Of a stretch of DNA of 64,000 bases, positions 8,193 to 16,772 are shown one piece after another. The DNA is from Flavonifractor sp. An82. Lineage in GTDB: Bacteria; Bacillota; Clostridia; Oscillospirales; Oscillospiraceae. Position 1 is the first letter of the stretch; each line of letters starts with the position of its first letter. The position numbers and the translations under genes were made by a program. The stretch is taken from contig NZ_NFHG01000002.1 in the NCBI RefSeq assembly GCF_002159265.1, forward strand, positions 240,145-304,144, given 5' to 3'. Under the pieces are notes generated by a model. That model was not told the origin of the DNA and made no database searches. It saw only the letters and a list, made by a program, of their open reading frames with translations.

Positions 8193-9473
8193 TCAGCAGG
8201 GCTCCCGGGTCATCATGTCCAGGATCACATGGTCGGTTTCCCGCATGCCCTGGCGGCCCAGCTCGCCCACGTTCTGGATGGTATGCTCCACGCCGTCGCT
8301 GATGATGCCGTCGCCGGTGCGGAACTCCTGGCCGTTCTGGTACATCTGGTAGCCGAAGATACCGGCCTCCACCGCCATGCTGATCTTGGCGGCGCAGCTG
8401 GACTTGGCGCCGTCGCACACCACGCCGGAGTGGAAGGCCAGGGCGTTGACGATGGTGTGCTTCACCTGGTCGTAGCCGCCTCCCAGCAGGTAGCAGATGC
8501 CGGCGCCCGCGCCGGCCCCGGCGCTCACCGCGCCGCAGAAGGCGGACAGGCGGCCGATGTAGGTCTTCTGGTGGATGGTGCACAGGTCGGACACTGCCAG
8601 GGCCCGATACATCCGCTCCTCCGGGATACCAAGGCTGCGGGCGTACTCGATGACGGGCACCGAGGCTGTGATACCCTGATTGCCGCTGCCCGACACGATG
8701 ACCACCGGCATCTCGCAGCCGTTCATCCGGGCGTCGGAGCCGGCGGCAGCCTTGGCCCTAGCCCGCCGCTCCAGGGAGGCCTCGGTACTCATGAGCACCT
8801 TGCCCACGTTGGCGCCGTAGGCGTGGAGCAGGCCTTCCTCCGCAATGGCCATGTTGTACTGGATCTGGGGGTCCAGCAGGGGGCGCAGGTCTTCCACATC
8901 CACGCTGTCGGCAAAGTCCACAATGCCCTGGATGGAGAGAATGGACCGGTCGGTGAGGTCGGTCTCCTGCTCTCCCTCCACCGGCAGGTCGATCTCCTTC
9001 ACCCCGTCCTTCTCCAGCAGCACGATGTTGGTATGGTAGTTGGCAATGCGCAGGGTGACGGTGTGGCCGCCGCCGGTGAGGGTGATGGTGTAGTCAAAGG
9101 TCAGAGGGGTGTCGGCCAGATGGACCTCTATGGTATGAGACTGGAGGAAGACGGTCATCTCCGCCTTCTGCTCCTCGGTCACCACGGAAATGACCTCCAG
9201 CGCCTTGTCCGCATCACCGGCCACCAGACCGGCAGTGACAGCGGCGGGGATGCCCTTGAGACCGCCGGTGTTGGGGACAATGACGCTCTTCACATTTTTC
9301 ACCAGGTTGCCGCTGACCTGGACGGAGACCGTGTCGGGGAGACAGCCCAGGGCCCGGCGGGCCACCGCCGCGCCGTAGGCCAGGGCGATGGGTTCGGTGC
9401 AGCCCATGGCGGGCACCAGCTCCTCCCGCAGGATCTGCAAATAGGCTTGATAGTGAGGGTGGGATTGATCCAT
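8193..9473 (-). CDS. L-cysteine desulfidase family protein (CyuA/YhaM, UPF0597)
   Basis: A 426-residue protein of the serine-dehydratase-alpha-like UPF0597 family. CyuA-type members split L-cysteine to pyruvate, ammonia and sulfide with an oxygen-labile [4Fe-4S] cluster. The conserved N-terminal GCTEP (Cys25) and SGSGNQGI motifs are present, as are later cysteines (DLCTIHQ, SAFCGA, GICYLLGG) that can ligate the cluster. The ATG at 9473 is chosen because GGAAGGAA precedes it and the family begins there. An open frame continues far upstream but is antisense to the glycerate kinase gene. Monocistronic, with its own promoter. Related enzymes may act on serine, so the substrate is probable rather than certain. 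Confidence 0.88.
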   Translation of the reverse strand: MDQSHPHYQAYLQILREELVPAMGCTEPIALAYGAAVARRALGCLPDTVSVQVSGNLVKNVKSVIVPNTGGLKGIPAAVTAGLVAGDADKALEVISVVTEEQKAEMTVFLQSHTIEVHLADTPLTFDYTITLTGGGHTVTLRIANYHTNIVLLEKDGVKEIDLPVEGEQETDLTDRSILSIQGIVDFADSVDVEDLRPLLDPQIQYNMAIAEEGLLHAYGANVGKVLMSTEASLERRARAKAAAGSDARMNGCEMPVVIVSGSGNQGITASVPVIEYARSLGIPEERMYRALAVSDLCTIHQKTYIGRLSAFCGAVSAGAGAGAGICYLLGGGYDQVKHTIVNALAFHSGVVCDGAKSSCAAKISMAVEAGIFGYQMYQNGQEFRTGDGIISDGVEHTIQNVGELGRQGMRETDHVILDMMTREPC

Positions 9474-9533
9474 ATCAGTTCCTTCCTTCCGCATTGGTAC
9501 AAAGGAGACAGGGTTTATTTGATTCGTACTCTT

Positions 9534-9562
9534 ATCATAGCGGAGGGCGTGGGGATTGTAAA
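9534..9562 (-). promoter_or_regulatory. Promoter of the cysteine desulfidase gene
   Basis: Minus-strand TTTACA (9557-9562), 17-nt spacer, TATGAT (9534-9539); about 60 nt before the ATG at 9473. Confidence 0.65.
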
Positions 9563-9571
9563 GGGGGACGG

Positions 9572-9601
9572 TTGCGCCGGGGCGGCGGAACGTGGTACAA
9601 T
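9572..9601 (+). promoter_or_regulatory. Promoter of the glycerate kinase operon
   Basis: TTGCGC (9572-9577), 18-nt spacer, TACAAT (9596-9601) preceded by TG, giving an extended -10. It lies 38 nt upstream of the ATG at 9639 and is divergent from the desulfidase promoter. Confidence 0.55.
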
Positions 9602-9638
9602 TCTGGAAGAAGCACAGAGCCAGGGGGAGGAGAGAGCC

Positions 9639-10889
9639 ATGGAGCTGCGGGAGCACTGCGACCGGATCGTGGCGCGTGCCATCGCCGCGGTGCAGCCGGA
9701 TATAGCGGTGAGCCGGGCGCTGGCGGGATGCTCCTTTGGCCCGGGGCGGCTGGTGCTGGTAGCAGTGGGTAAGGCGGCCTGGTCCATGGCCCGGGCGGCC
9801 TGGACGGCGCTGGACGGCCGGGTGGATGACGGCATCGTCATCACCAAGCACGGGTATGCCCAAGGGCCCATCGGACACCTGCGGATCCGGGAGGGCGGCC
9901 ATCCGCTGCCGGATGAAGACAGCTTTTCCGCCACAAGGGAGGCGCTGGCCCTGACGGCGGACCTGAGCCCGGCGGATACGGTGCTCTTCCTCCTCTCCGG
10001 GGGCGGCTCCGCCCTGCTGGAAGACCCCCTGATCCCGCCGGAGGAGCTGCAACAGCTGACCCAAAGGCTGCTGGCCTGCGGGGCTGATATCGTGGAGATC
10101 AACACCATCCGGAAGCGGCTGTCCGCAGTCAAGGGCGGCCGGTTCGGGGCCCACTGTGCCCCGGCCCGCGTATCCGCCGTTATTTTGTCCGACGTCATTG
10201 GCGACAAGCTGGACGCCATCGCCTCAGGACCGGCCTGCCCAGACTCCACCACGGCGGAGCAGGCCTGGGAGATTGTACGAAAATACGACCTTCCTCTCTC
10301 GGAGACAGCCCGGCGCTGTCTGGAGCGGGAGACTCCCAAGGTACTGGACCATGTGGAGACCTGCATCACCGGAAATGTTCGGGCGCTGTGCGCGGCGGCA
10401 GCCCGGGCCTGTGAGGAACTGGGCTATGCGCCATACATCCTTACCGACAGCCTGACCTGTGAGGCCAGGGAGGTGGGAGCCTTTCTGGCTGCCGTTGCCC
10501 GCAGCCATCAGGATACCTGCTGGCCCCTGGCCTTTGTGGCGGGGGGCGAGACGGTGGTGCACCTGACCGGAACGGGAAAGGGCGGGCGCAATCAGGAGCT
10601 GGCCCTGGCCGCGGCACCGGGGATCGCCGGCCTGCCAGGGACCGCGGTCTTTTCTGTGGGCAGCGACGGGACCGATGGCCCCACCGATGCTGCTGGCGGC
10701 TATGTGGATGGACAGACCCAGACCGTTTTGGCTGGCAAGGGTATCCGTATCTTTGATGTGCTCCGGAACAACGACGCCTACCACGGCCTGGAGGCCTGCG
10801 GCGGGCTGATCCGCACCGGAGCCACCGGCACCAACGTCAACGACGTGGCGGTGGTGCTGATTCAGAGACGAGGTGAACACATTGTTTGA
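9639..10889 (+). CDS. Glycerate 2-kinase (DUF4147/MOFRL family)
   Basis: A 416-residue glycerate kinase of the MOFRL type, which phosphorylates D-glycerate to 2-phosphoglycerate and feeds it into lower glycolysis. The N-terminal DUF4147 domain shows VAVGKAAWSMARAA and the LLSGGGSALLEDP phosphate loop. The C-terminal MOFRL domain has TGKGGRNQELALAAA and GSDGTDGPTDAAGGYVDG. Homologues are sometimes mislabelled hydroxypyruvate reductase (TtuD). The ATG has GGGGGAGGAGAG upstream. The stop overlaps the next small gene, so this is the first gene of a three-gene operon. Confidence 0.9.
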   Translation: MELREHCDRIVARAIAAVQPDIAVSRALAGCSFGPGRLVLVAVGKAAWSMARAAWTALDGRVDDGIVITKHGYAQGPIGHLRIREGGHPLPDEDSFSATREALALTADLSPADTVLFLLSGGGSALLEDPLIPPEELQQLTQRLLACGADIVEINTIRKRLSAVKGGRFGAHCAPARVSAVILSDVIGDKLDAIASGPACPDSTTAEQAWEIVRKYDLPLSETARRCLERETPKVLDHVETCITGNVRALCAAAARACEELGYAPYILTDSLTCEAREVGAFLAAVARSHQDTCWPLAFVAGGETVVHLTGTGKGGRNQELALAAAPGIAGLPGTAVFSVGSDGTDGPTDAAGGYVDGQTQTVLAGKGIRIFDVLRNNDAYHGLEACGGLIRTGATGTNVNDVAVVLIQRRGEHIV

Positions 10890-11190
10890 CCATGAGTTTG
10901 ACTGGGAAGAGGACGAGGAGACCGCGCTGCTGGAGGAGACCACCGGCTTTGCCCTGCTGGAGGCGGAGGACGAGGACAACAGCGAGGCTCTGCGGGTGCT
11001 GGAGCGCCAGGTGAGCACCCTGGAGGTGCAGCTGGAAAATTTGCAGGACAGCCTGGGGGAGTTGGAGGAAGAACAGCCGGAGAGCTCCGAAGTGCTCCGG
11101 CGGCGGGAGCGCATAGAAGGGGAGATCGAGGGACTGACGGCCCGGATTTTGGAGCTGGAGACCCAGATCGACCTGCTCAACGGCGACTGA
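10873..11190 (+). CDS. Small acidic coiled-coil protein, function unknown
   Basis: A protein of about 102-105 residues that I do not recognise. The first 40 residues are very acidic (DWEEDEETALLEETT). The rest is a heptad-rich helix (LEVQLENLQDSLGELEEE) that should form a coiled coil, and there is no signal peptide. It overlaps the end of the glycerate kinase gene. Two starts are possible: GTG at 10873, or TTG at 10882, which has AGGTG 6 nt upstream and is the better-spaced choice. The tight coupling suggests joint expression with its neighbours, but no functional link can be read from the sequence. Confidence 0.7.
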   Translation: MNTLFDHEFDWEEDEETALLEETTGFALLEAEDEDNSEALRVLERQVSTLEVQLENLQDSLGELEEEQPESSEVLRRRERIEGEIEGLTARILELETQIDLLNGD

Positions 11191-11241
11191 AAAGAAATTA
11201 CCCTGCATCACATGTGGGGATACAAAAAGGAGGCTGGGCCT

Positions 11242-12588
11242 GTGAACAAAAATGAGGCCTTTCTGTATTTGAATGAACCGCTGCCGGCAGATATTGCCCG
11301 GCGGAAGGAGATGGGGGACCTGGCTGGCGCCATCCGGCTCATTGACCGGCGGCTGGAGCAGTGCCGCCAGCCGCTGCTGGCTCCCCGCCTGGAGGCGGAG
11401 CGGCTGCGGCTGAACCGCCTGCCCGGGGACTATCCCTATTCTCGGGAAGAGGCCCTTTCCATGATCCGGGCCGAATGGCCTCAGTTTACCGAGGCGCAGT
11501 TTGACGCTTTGGCAGATGGCGGACGCATCGACTGGCGCATGATCGACGGGGAACTGCGCTGTCATGAGCGGTTTCTGGAATCCCTGCGCATCTACCCCAA
11601 AGAAGCGCCCGGCCTGAAACAGGAGGAGACGGACAACTCCTGGCGGGATCAGGTCCTGGCCCGGATGGAGAAGGCGGGGGAGCTGACCGCCCGTATCACC
11701 CTGCGGGCCAGCATCTGTGCGCTTGTCCCCGTGGAGGGCAAAGAGGTGCAGGCCTGGCTGCCCATTCCGGCGGCCTGTCCCCAGCAGAGCGAGATCCGCA
11801 TTCTGGACCATACCCCCGGCGGCGTGGCCGCGCCGGAGCACGCTCCTCAGCGCACCATGTGGTGGCGCACCCGGGATGTGGACCGCTTTACCGTGACCTA
11901 CAGCTACCTGTTCCGCGCCCGCTATGTGGACCCCATGACCATTCCGTTGGACCCGGTCCAGCCCGACTTTGACCTGGAGGAACAGGCTCCCCACATCGTT
12001 TTTACCCCCTACCTGCGGGCTCTGGCGGCGGCCATCTGCCGGGGATGTTCTACACCGGCGGAAAAGGCACGGGCCATCTATGACTATGTGACCGGCCAGG
12101 TGGACTACCGCTATCAGCCTGCCTATCTGCAGCTGGACTGTATCGCCGACCAGTGTGCCAAGACCCTCCGGGGGGACTGCGGCGTGTTTGCCCTGCTCTT
12201 CATTACCCTGTGCCGGATCGCGGGTATTCCTGCCCGGTGGCAGAGCGGCCTGGCGGTGCGGCCGGACGGCGTGGGCCCCCACGACTGGGCTATGTTCTAT
12301 CTGGCACCCCACGGATGGCTGTGGGCGGACTGCTCCTACGGCTCCTCCGCCCGGCGCAACGGGGAGGACGCCCGCCGCCGCCACTATTTCGGCAATCTGG
12401 ACCCCTGGCGCATGGTGGCCAATTCCGCTTTCCAGGCCCCTTTGACCCCTCCCATGCCTGACTGGCGGCAGGACCCCTACGACAATCAGGTGGGGGAATT
12501 GATGGTGGACGGTCGGGGACTGGACGCCCCGGAGCGGGAGTGGTCCCAGGAGCTGCTGGACTTTACACTGCTGGAGGGACAGGGCTGA
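11242..12588 (+). CDS. Transglutaminase-like cysteine protease-fold protein
   Basis: A 448-residue cytoplasmic-looking protein with no signal peptide. The C-terminal half is a transglutaminase-like core with the catalytic triad in order: Cys in LRGDCGVFALL, His in GPHDWAMF and Asp in LWADCSYG. The N-terminal ~150 residues look helical and contain no recognised domain. A middle segment (TRDVDRFTVTYSYLFRARYV) resembles the beta-rich module that precedes such cores. GTG at 11242 has AAGGAGG upstream and is preferred to an earlier in-frame start. It is the third gene of the glycerate kinase operon. Proteins of this type are probable peptidases; the substrate is unknown. Confidence 0.82.
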   Translation: MNKNEAFLYLNEPLPADIARRKEMGDLAGAIRLIDRRLEQCRQPLLAPRLEAERLRLNRLPGDYPYSREEALSMIRAEWPQFTEAQFDALADGGRIDWRMIDGELRCHERFLESLRIYPKEAPGLKQEETDNSWRDQVLARMEKAGELTARITLRASICALVPVEGKEVQAWLPIPAACPQQSEIRILDHTPGGVAAPEHAPQRTMWWRTRDVDRFTVTYSYLFRARYVDPMTIPLDPVQPDFDLEEQAPHIVFTPYLRALAAAICRGCSTPAEKARAIYDYVTGQVDYRYQPAYLQLDCIADQCAKTLRGDCGVFALLFITLCRIAGIPARWQSGLAVRPDGVGPHDWAMFYLAPHGWLWADCSYGSSARRNGEDARRRHYFGNLDPWRMVANSAFQAPLTPPMPDWRQDPYDNQVGELMVDGRGLDAPEREWSQELLDFTLLEGQG

Positions 12589-12599
12589 CCGATTGGAGG

Positions 12600-12628
12600 T
12601 TGCATTCGGCGGGGTAATGTACTATGAT
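12600..12628 (+). promoter_or_regulatory. Promoter of the SorC-type regulator gene
   Basis: TTGCAT (12600-12605), 17-nt spacer, TATGAT (12623-12628). Just downstream lies ACAAATGTAAC; related TGTAAC/GGTAAC strings recur at about 13608 and 13757, before dhaL, and may be operator half-sites. Confidence 0.6.
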
Positions 12629-12666
12629 GGAGTAACAAATGTAACCATGGTCAGGGTGAGTCTATC

Positions 12667-13596
12667 ATGCATTGCAGCCAGGAAAAACTGAATCGACTGG
12701 CCCACGTGGCCCGGCGCTACTATCTGGAGGACTGGAAGCAGAGCGAGATTGCCCGGGAACTGGGGGTGTCCAGGCCGCTGATCAGCCGGATGCTCAGCGA
12801 AGCCCGGGAGCTGGGTGTGGTGAAGATCACCGTGGGCCTGCCCGGCTCCGACTCCGCCGCCCTGCTGGACCGCCTGCGCCTGTCCACCACCATTCGGGAC
12901 GGCGTTCTGGTGGAGGATGGTCCGGATGACGACGCCACCAACCAGCGCCTTTCGGAGGGGGCTGTACAGCTGCTGCGGCAGCTCCGTTCCCGGCGTCTGG
13001 GCATTGGCTGGGGCCACCTCATCGGCCAGCTGGTGACCTGGCTGGAGGCCCATCCCCAGCCGGACAGCACCGTTACCGATATCTGTCCCCTGGTGGGCAA
13101 TGCCAGCATTCCCGCCCGCAATTATCAGTCCAACGAAAATGTCCGCCTCATTGCCCAGCAGCTGGGCGCTGCACCCCACTTCATCTATCTCCCTGCCCTG
13201 CCGGAGAGTGTGGAGGAAAAGCAGCTGCTCTGCTCCACTGAGATCTACCGTCAGATCCAGCTGCAGTGGGCCCAGATGGATACCGCTCTGGTCAACATCG
13301 GCAACTACCCCTCCAGTCCCGATTTTGCCTCCCTGGTGCGGTACGGCGACCTGCTCCAGCAGAACCGCACCTGCGGCCGCTTGCTGGTCTACTACTTCAA
13401 TGAGGAAGGGTCCGTCATTCAGTCCGACCAGGACTTCGCCATCCAGATCCCACTGGATGCCCTGAAGGCCTGCCCCAACGTCATCGGGGTGTGCTCCGCC
13501 AACACCAGCGTCAGAGCCCTGCGGGGGGCTCTCCGGTCAGGAATTTTTACTCACCTGACGGCCCGTACCGACTTGGTGAAGGCTGCATTGAATTGA
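12667..13596 (+). CDS. SorC/DeoR-family sugar-responsive transcriptional regulator
   Basis: A 309-residue regulator with an N-terminal helix-turn-helix (QSEIARELGVSRPLISRMLSEA, residues ~25-50) and a C-terminal SorC sugar-phosphate-binding domain (RLGIGWGHLIGQL near residue 112). SorC proteins, including LsrR and CggR, bind a phosphorylated sugar that releases them from DNA. The gene stands directly before the dhaL-dhaK-aldolase operon on the same strand with a strong terminator between them. It therefore most likely represses that operon and responds to the phosphorylated substrate. ATG start with a CAGGGTGAG-type ribosome site. Confidence 0.88.
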   Translation: MHCSQEKLNRLAHVARRYYLEDWKQSEIARELGVSRPLISRMLSEARELGVVKITVGLPGSDSAALLDRLRLSTTIRDGVLVEDGPDDDATNQRLSEGAVQLLRQLRSRRLGIGWGHLIGQLVTWLEAHPQPDSTVTDICPLVGNASIPARNYQSNENVRLIAQQLGAAPHFIYLPALPESVEEKQLLCSTEIYRQIQLQWAQMDTALVNIGNYPSSPDFASLVRYGDLLQQNRTCGRLLVYYFNEEGSVIQSDQDFAIQIPLDALKACPNVIGVCSANTSVRALRGALRSGIFTHLTARTDLVKAALN

Positions 13597-13610
13597 ATAT
13601 TCACATATGT

Positions 13611-13656
13611 AACACTTCTGCCTGCTTTGATCAAAGCGGGCAGAAGTGTTTTTTGT
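13611..13656 (+). terminator. Rho-independent terminator after the SorC regulator
   Basis: A near-perfect 40-nt inverted repeat (13611-13650) followed by TTTTTTGTGTTT, ending the regulator transcript before the dhaL operon. Confidence 0.9.
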
Positions 13657-13822
13657 GTTTTATGCATAAGTTTCTGCGATTTTCTTTATTGATTCTGTAG
13701 AACTCATTCATTCTTGTTGACTTCCGTTACCGGCTGGTATAGGATGATTGCACAAAGGTAACAAAAGCCAGCCCGTCATCCGGAGAAAATTTGACATGTT
13801 TTATGGAAAAGAAGGGATAGCA

Positions 13823-14428
13823 ATGAAGAAAAGCGAACTTGCAGCCCGCTTGAAACAGGCGTGCGCCTCTGTCACAGCGGCGGAGGGCACCCTGACGGAG
13901 ATCGACTCCAAATTTGGTGACGCGGACCACGGCCTGACCATGCACAAGATCGCCGGGGCCATTTCCCAGGCTGTGGATGAGTCTGAGGGCGGCATCCAGG
14001 CCATGCTGGACGACGCCGCCATGGCAGTGATGGTCCTCAACGGCGGCAGCGCGGTCCCCCTCTGGAATACCTGGCTGGACGGCCTGCAGGAGGCGGCCCC
14101 TGAGGGGGACGAGGTGGACACCGCCGGGCTCAAAGCCATGTTTGCCCACGCCTTTGAGGCACTGGACGAGATTTCTGGGGCCAAGACGGGGGATAAGACC
14201 ATGATGGACGCCCTCATCCCCGCTGCCGAGGCCATCGGAGCCTATACCGGCGACGAGGCCGGCCTATTTGCGGCTGCGGCCCGGGCCGCCATGGAGGGCG
14301 CCGAGGCCACGAAACAGTTCACCGCAAAGTTTGGCCGGGCCAAGAGCTACGGCGAGCAGACCATCGGTACCCCTGACGCCGGCGCGGTTTCCATGGCCCT
14401 CTTCTTCCAGGGCCTGGCCCAGGCGTAA
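13823..14428 (+). CDS. Dihydroxyacetone kinase-type subunit L (DhaL)
   Basis: DhaL is the ADP/ATP-binding helical-barrel subunit of dihydroxyacetone kinases. The 201-residue protein has the Mg-nucleotide aspartates in EIDSKFGDADHG (Asp28, Asp33, Asp35), the phosphate-binding loop LNGGSAVPLW and the lid motif GAKTGDKTMMDAL. The ATG at 13823 has GAAGGGATAG upstream. It lies 36 nt before dhaK. The order L-K, and a missing dhaM in the neighbourhood, differ from the usual dhaKLM. It may use ATP directly or a PTS protein coded elsewhere. Confidence 0.9.
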   Translation: MKKSELAARLKQACASVTAAEGTLTEIDSKFGDADHGLTMHKIAGAISQAVDESEGGIQAMLDDAAMAVMVLNGGSAVPLWNTWLDGLQEAAPEGDEVDTAGLKAMFAHAFEALDEISGAKTGDKTMMDALIPAAEAIGAYTGDEAGLFAAAARAAMEGAEATKQFTAKFGRAKSYGEQTIGTPDAGAVSMALFFQGLAQA

Positions 14429-14464
14429 AATCGGAACACAGATTGAACCGGGAGGTAACATGTT

Positions 14465-15463
14465 ATGAAAATGAAGAAGTTTATCAACGCGCCTGAGACC
14501 ATTACGGATGAAGAGCTGGTGGGCCTGGGTCTGGCCTACTCCGATATCGTGGAAGTGGACGGCCATCTGGTCATCAGCAAGGACCTGGCCGACGCCGACC
14601 GGGTGACCATCGTCACCTATGGCGGCTCCGGTCATGAGCCCGCCCAGGCCGGCTTTGTGGGTAAGGGCATGCTGGATGTGCAGGCCGTGGGCGATATCTT
14701 TGCCGCCCCCAATGCCAAGCTGGTCTTTGACGCCATGAAGCTGGCCGACAAGGGCCACGGCGTGCTGCTGCTTACCCTGAATTACGCCGGCGACCAGCTG
14801 GCAGGCAAGCAGGCCATCAAACTGGCCCAGAAGGCCGGGCTCAACTTCCGCCAGGTGGTTACCGGGGAGGAGGCCCAGTACGACCCCAACGGCGAGGACA
14901 ACAAGCGGGGCCTGGCCGGCGCTGTGGCCCTGTACCACATTGCCGCAGCCGCCGCCCGGGAGGGCAAGAGCCTGGACGAGGTGGCTGAGATCGCCCAGCG
15001 CTACGCCGACAACATGGCCTCCATTACTGTAAAATCCACCGACGCCACTCATCCCCAGAACGGCATGTCCTTTGGCGATCTGGGGGAGACCGACATGATG
15101 GAGATCGGCGCCGGTCAGCACGGTGAGGGCGGCGGCGTCCGGGTGCCCATGATGTCTGCCAAGGAGACCGTGGCCACGGTGGCCGAGGCGCTGTGCAAGA
15201 AGCTGGACCTGAAGGCGGGCGACAGGACCTTTGTCATGATCAACGGCTGCGGCGCCACCACTATGATGGAGATGCTCATCCTCTTCAAGGATACGGTAGA
15301 GTATCTGAAGGGCAAGGGCATTGAAGTGGTGGCCAATATGGTGGGTGAGATCCTCACCGTGCAGGAGGCCGGCGGCTTCCAGATGAACATCGCCAAGTGG
15401 GACGATGAGTTTATCCGCCTGTGGAACACCCCCTGCCACACCCCCGCCTACAGTAAGGAGTAA
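14465..15463 (+). CDS. Dihydroxyacetone kinase-type subunit K (DhaK)
   Basis: DhaK binds the ketose substrate covalently through a histidine. The 332-residue protein keeps the key residues: His57 in GGSGHEP, Asp110 in NYAGD and His219 in GAGQHGEGGG. The last replaces the usual G(I/M)GIHGEPG loop, a change that could affect substrate choice. The frame begins 4 nt after TGTT with GGGAGG upstream. It is followed after 3 nt by an LsrF-like aldolase. The ketose may be dihydroxyacetone, erythrulose or another branched or C4-C5 sugar; the context argues for a substrate that is later cleaved by the aldolase. Confidence 0.9.
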   Translation: MKMKKFINAPETITDEELVGLGLAYSDIVEVDGHLVISKDLADADRVTIVTYGGSGHEPAQAGFVGKGMLDVQAVGDIFAAPNAKLVFDAMKLADKGHGVLLLTLNYAGDQLAGKQAIKLAQKAGLNFRQVVTGEEAQYDPNGEDNKRGLAGAVALYHIAAAAAREGKSLDEVAEIAQRYADNMASITVKSTDATHPQNGMSFGDLGETDMMEIGAGQHGEGGGVRVPMMSAKETVATVAEALCKKLDLKAGDRTFVMINGCGATTMMEMLILFKDTVEYLKGKGIEVVANMVGEILTVQEAGGFQMNIAKWDDEFIRLWNTPCHTPAYSKE

Positions 15464-15466
15464 GCT

Positions 15467-16348
15467 ATGGCTGACAACATTGGAAACAAGGCTGCCCACG
15501 ACTACCACCTGGATATCCCGGTGGCCCAGGAGGGCTTCTTTGTCAAAGGCGCGTCCCATGCGGACTGGGGTATGAAGAGCCGCCTTGCCCGCATGTTTGA
15601 TCCGGAGTCGGGCAATGCCGTTATGCTGGCATTTGACCACGGCTATATCATGGGCCCCACTGCCGGGCTGGAGCGCATTGATCTGGTGATCCCGCCCCTC
15701 ATTCCCTATGTGGATGTGCTGATGGGGACCAAGGGCGTGATCCGCTCCTGCATCTCTCCTGCCGCCAGGGTGGCCAAGTGTGTCCGGGTCACCTATGATA
15801 CCACTGTCCTTTTTGATGAGATGTCCAACGGCGGCGGCATTGCCTGTGACATTGAAAATGCCATCCGTATGAATGCCGACTGCATGGCCGTGCAAACCTT
15901 CATCGGCGCCCCCGGCGAGTCCCGCTCCCTGGAGCTGCTCTGCCGCACTGCCGACGCAGGCGCCAGATACGGCATTCCCACCCTGGGTGTGGTGGCGGTT
16001 GGTAAGCAGATGGAGCGCACCGAAAAGTTCTTCCAGCTGGCCACCCGTGTGCTGGCGGAAAACGGCGCCAATATTGTGAAAAGCTACTACTGCGAGGGTT
16101 TCGAGCGGGTGGCCGCCGCCTGTCCGGTGCCCATTGTCATTGCCGGGGGCAAGAAGCTGCCTGAGCCGGAGGCTCTGGAGATGGCCTACAGGGCCATTCA
16201 GGAGGGGGCTCACGGTGTGGATATGGGCCGGAACATCTTCCAATCCGACTGCCCCGCCGGTATGGCCCAGGCCATCGGTGCGGTGGTCCACAAGGGCTAT
16301 ACGCCCAAGCAGGCTCTGGAGGTCTATGAAAGCGTCAAACACGGTTAA
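15467..16348 (+). CDS. LsrF/DeoC-FbaB-type class I aldolase or thiolase
   Basis: A 293-residue TIM-barrel enzyme closest to LsrF, the thiolase that cleaves the phosphorylated product of autoinducer-2 to DHAP and acetyl-CoA. The Schiff-base-type lysine is Lys205 in ANIVKSYYCEGF. Other family segments are LAFDHGYIMGP, MSNGGGIACDIE and the phosphate site IVIAGGKKLP plus GVDMGRNIFQ. It starts 3 nt after dhaK with AAGGAG overlapping the previous stop. With a SorC (LsrR-like) regulator and a DhaKL kinase nearby, it probably splits a phosphorylated ketose. The exact substrate is not known. Confidence 0.85.
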   Translation: MADNIGNKAAHDYHLDIPVAQEGFFVKGASHADWGMKSRLARMFDPESGNAVMLAFDHGYIMGPTAGLERIDLVIPPLIPYVDVLMGTKGVIRSCISPAARVAKCVRVTYDTTVLFDEMSNGGGIACDIENAIRMNADCMAVQTFIGAPGESRSLELLCRTADAGARYGIPTLGVVAVGKQMERTEKFFQLATRVLAENGANIVKSYYCEGFERVAAACPVPIVIAGGKKLPEPEALEMAYRAIQEGAHGVDMGRNIFQSDCPAGMAQAIGAVVHKGYTPKQALEVYESVKHG

Positions 16349-16362
16349 AAGGAGGAAGCGCT

Positions 16363-16683
16363 ATGTCCGCTGAATATATGCACATCGGGATCCCCGTCAC
16401 CAACCGCAAACCCAATATGACTTACAATGAGGGGGCCAAGTTCTGGGTCAGCAACGTGGATGACTATGACTATAAGATCGAATATCTGAAGTTTGAAGAG
16501 GGCACCCCCTTCCCCGAGGAGATCCACCGCAATCCTCATGTGGCATACAAGGTGGATGATCTGGAAAAGTACATCGCCGACGCTGACAGCGTGATCTGCG
16601 GTCCCATGCCCGCCAATGACAAGGACCGCCTGGCTTTCGTCTGGAAGGACGGTGCAATCCTGGAATTGTACGAAGCAAACTGA
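16363..16683 (+). CDS. VOC/glyoxalase-fold small protein
   Basis: A 106-residue protein with features of a single vicinal-oxygen-chelate half-barrel: MHIGIPVTN at the start and the closing KDGAILELYEAN, whose glutamate is the usual metal ligand. The His near the N-terminus could be another ligand. It follows the aldolase by 14 nt with AAAAGGAGG and ends at a terminator, so it is the last gene of the dhaLK-aldolase operon. Its likely job is isomerisation or epimerisation of a pathway sugar or aldehyde, which is inference from fold and context. Confidence 0.75.
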   Translation: MSAEYMHIGIPVTNRKPNMTYNEGAKFWVSNVDDYDYKIEYLKFEEGTPFPEEIHRNPHVAYKVDDLEKYIADADSVICGPMPANDKDRLAFVWKDGAILELYEAN

Positions 16684-16698
16684 TTGGAAAATGAATAC

Positions 16699-16734
16699 AA
16701 AAAAGGCGCAATTCGCAAGAGTTGCGCCTTTTTT
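16699..16734 (+). terminator. Rho-independent terminator of the dhaLK operon
   Basis: A stem AAAAGGCGCAA (16701-16711) pairs with TTGCGCCTTTT (16722-16732), followed by T's. Confidence 0.9.
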
Positions 16735-16772
16735 GCATCAAAAAGCAAATTATCTGCAACGGATACCAAGTC

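Noticed and set aside
8145..9638. Long open frame extending the glycerate kinase upstream to 8145
   Set aside because: It is antisense to the cysteine desulfidase gene and shows the Gly/His/Gln-rich composition of a shadow frame. The family N-terminus and a GGAGG site begin at 9639.
9474..10154. Upstream extension of the cysteine desulfidase frame
   Set aside because: It has no similarity to the family, crosses the divergent promoters and is antisense to glycerate kinase. The ribosome site is at the 9473 ATG.
12622..13179. Minus-strand frame opposite the SorC regulator
   Set aside because: It is antisense to a clear HTH protein, with no start signal of its own.
14264..16342. A 692-codon minus-strand frame opposite dhaK and the aldolase
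   Set aside because: Composition is typical of antisense frames in GC-rich genes. It has no ribosome site and no known domain, and the plus-strand genes are clear.
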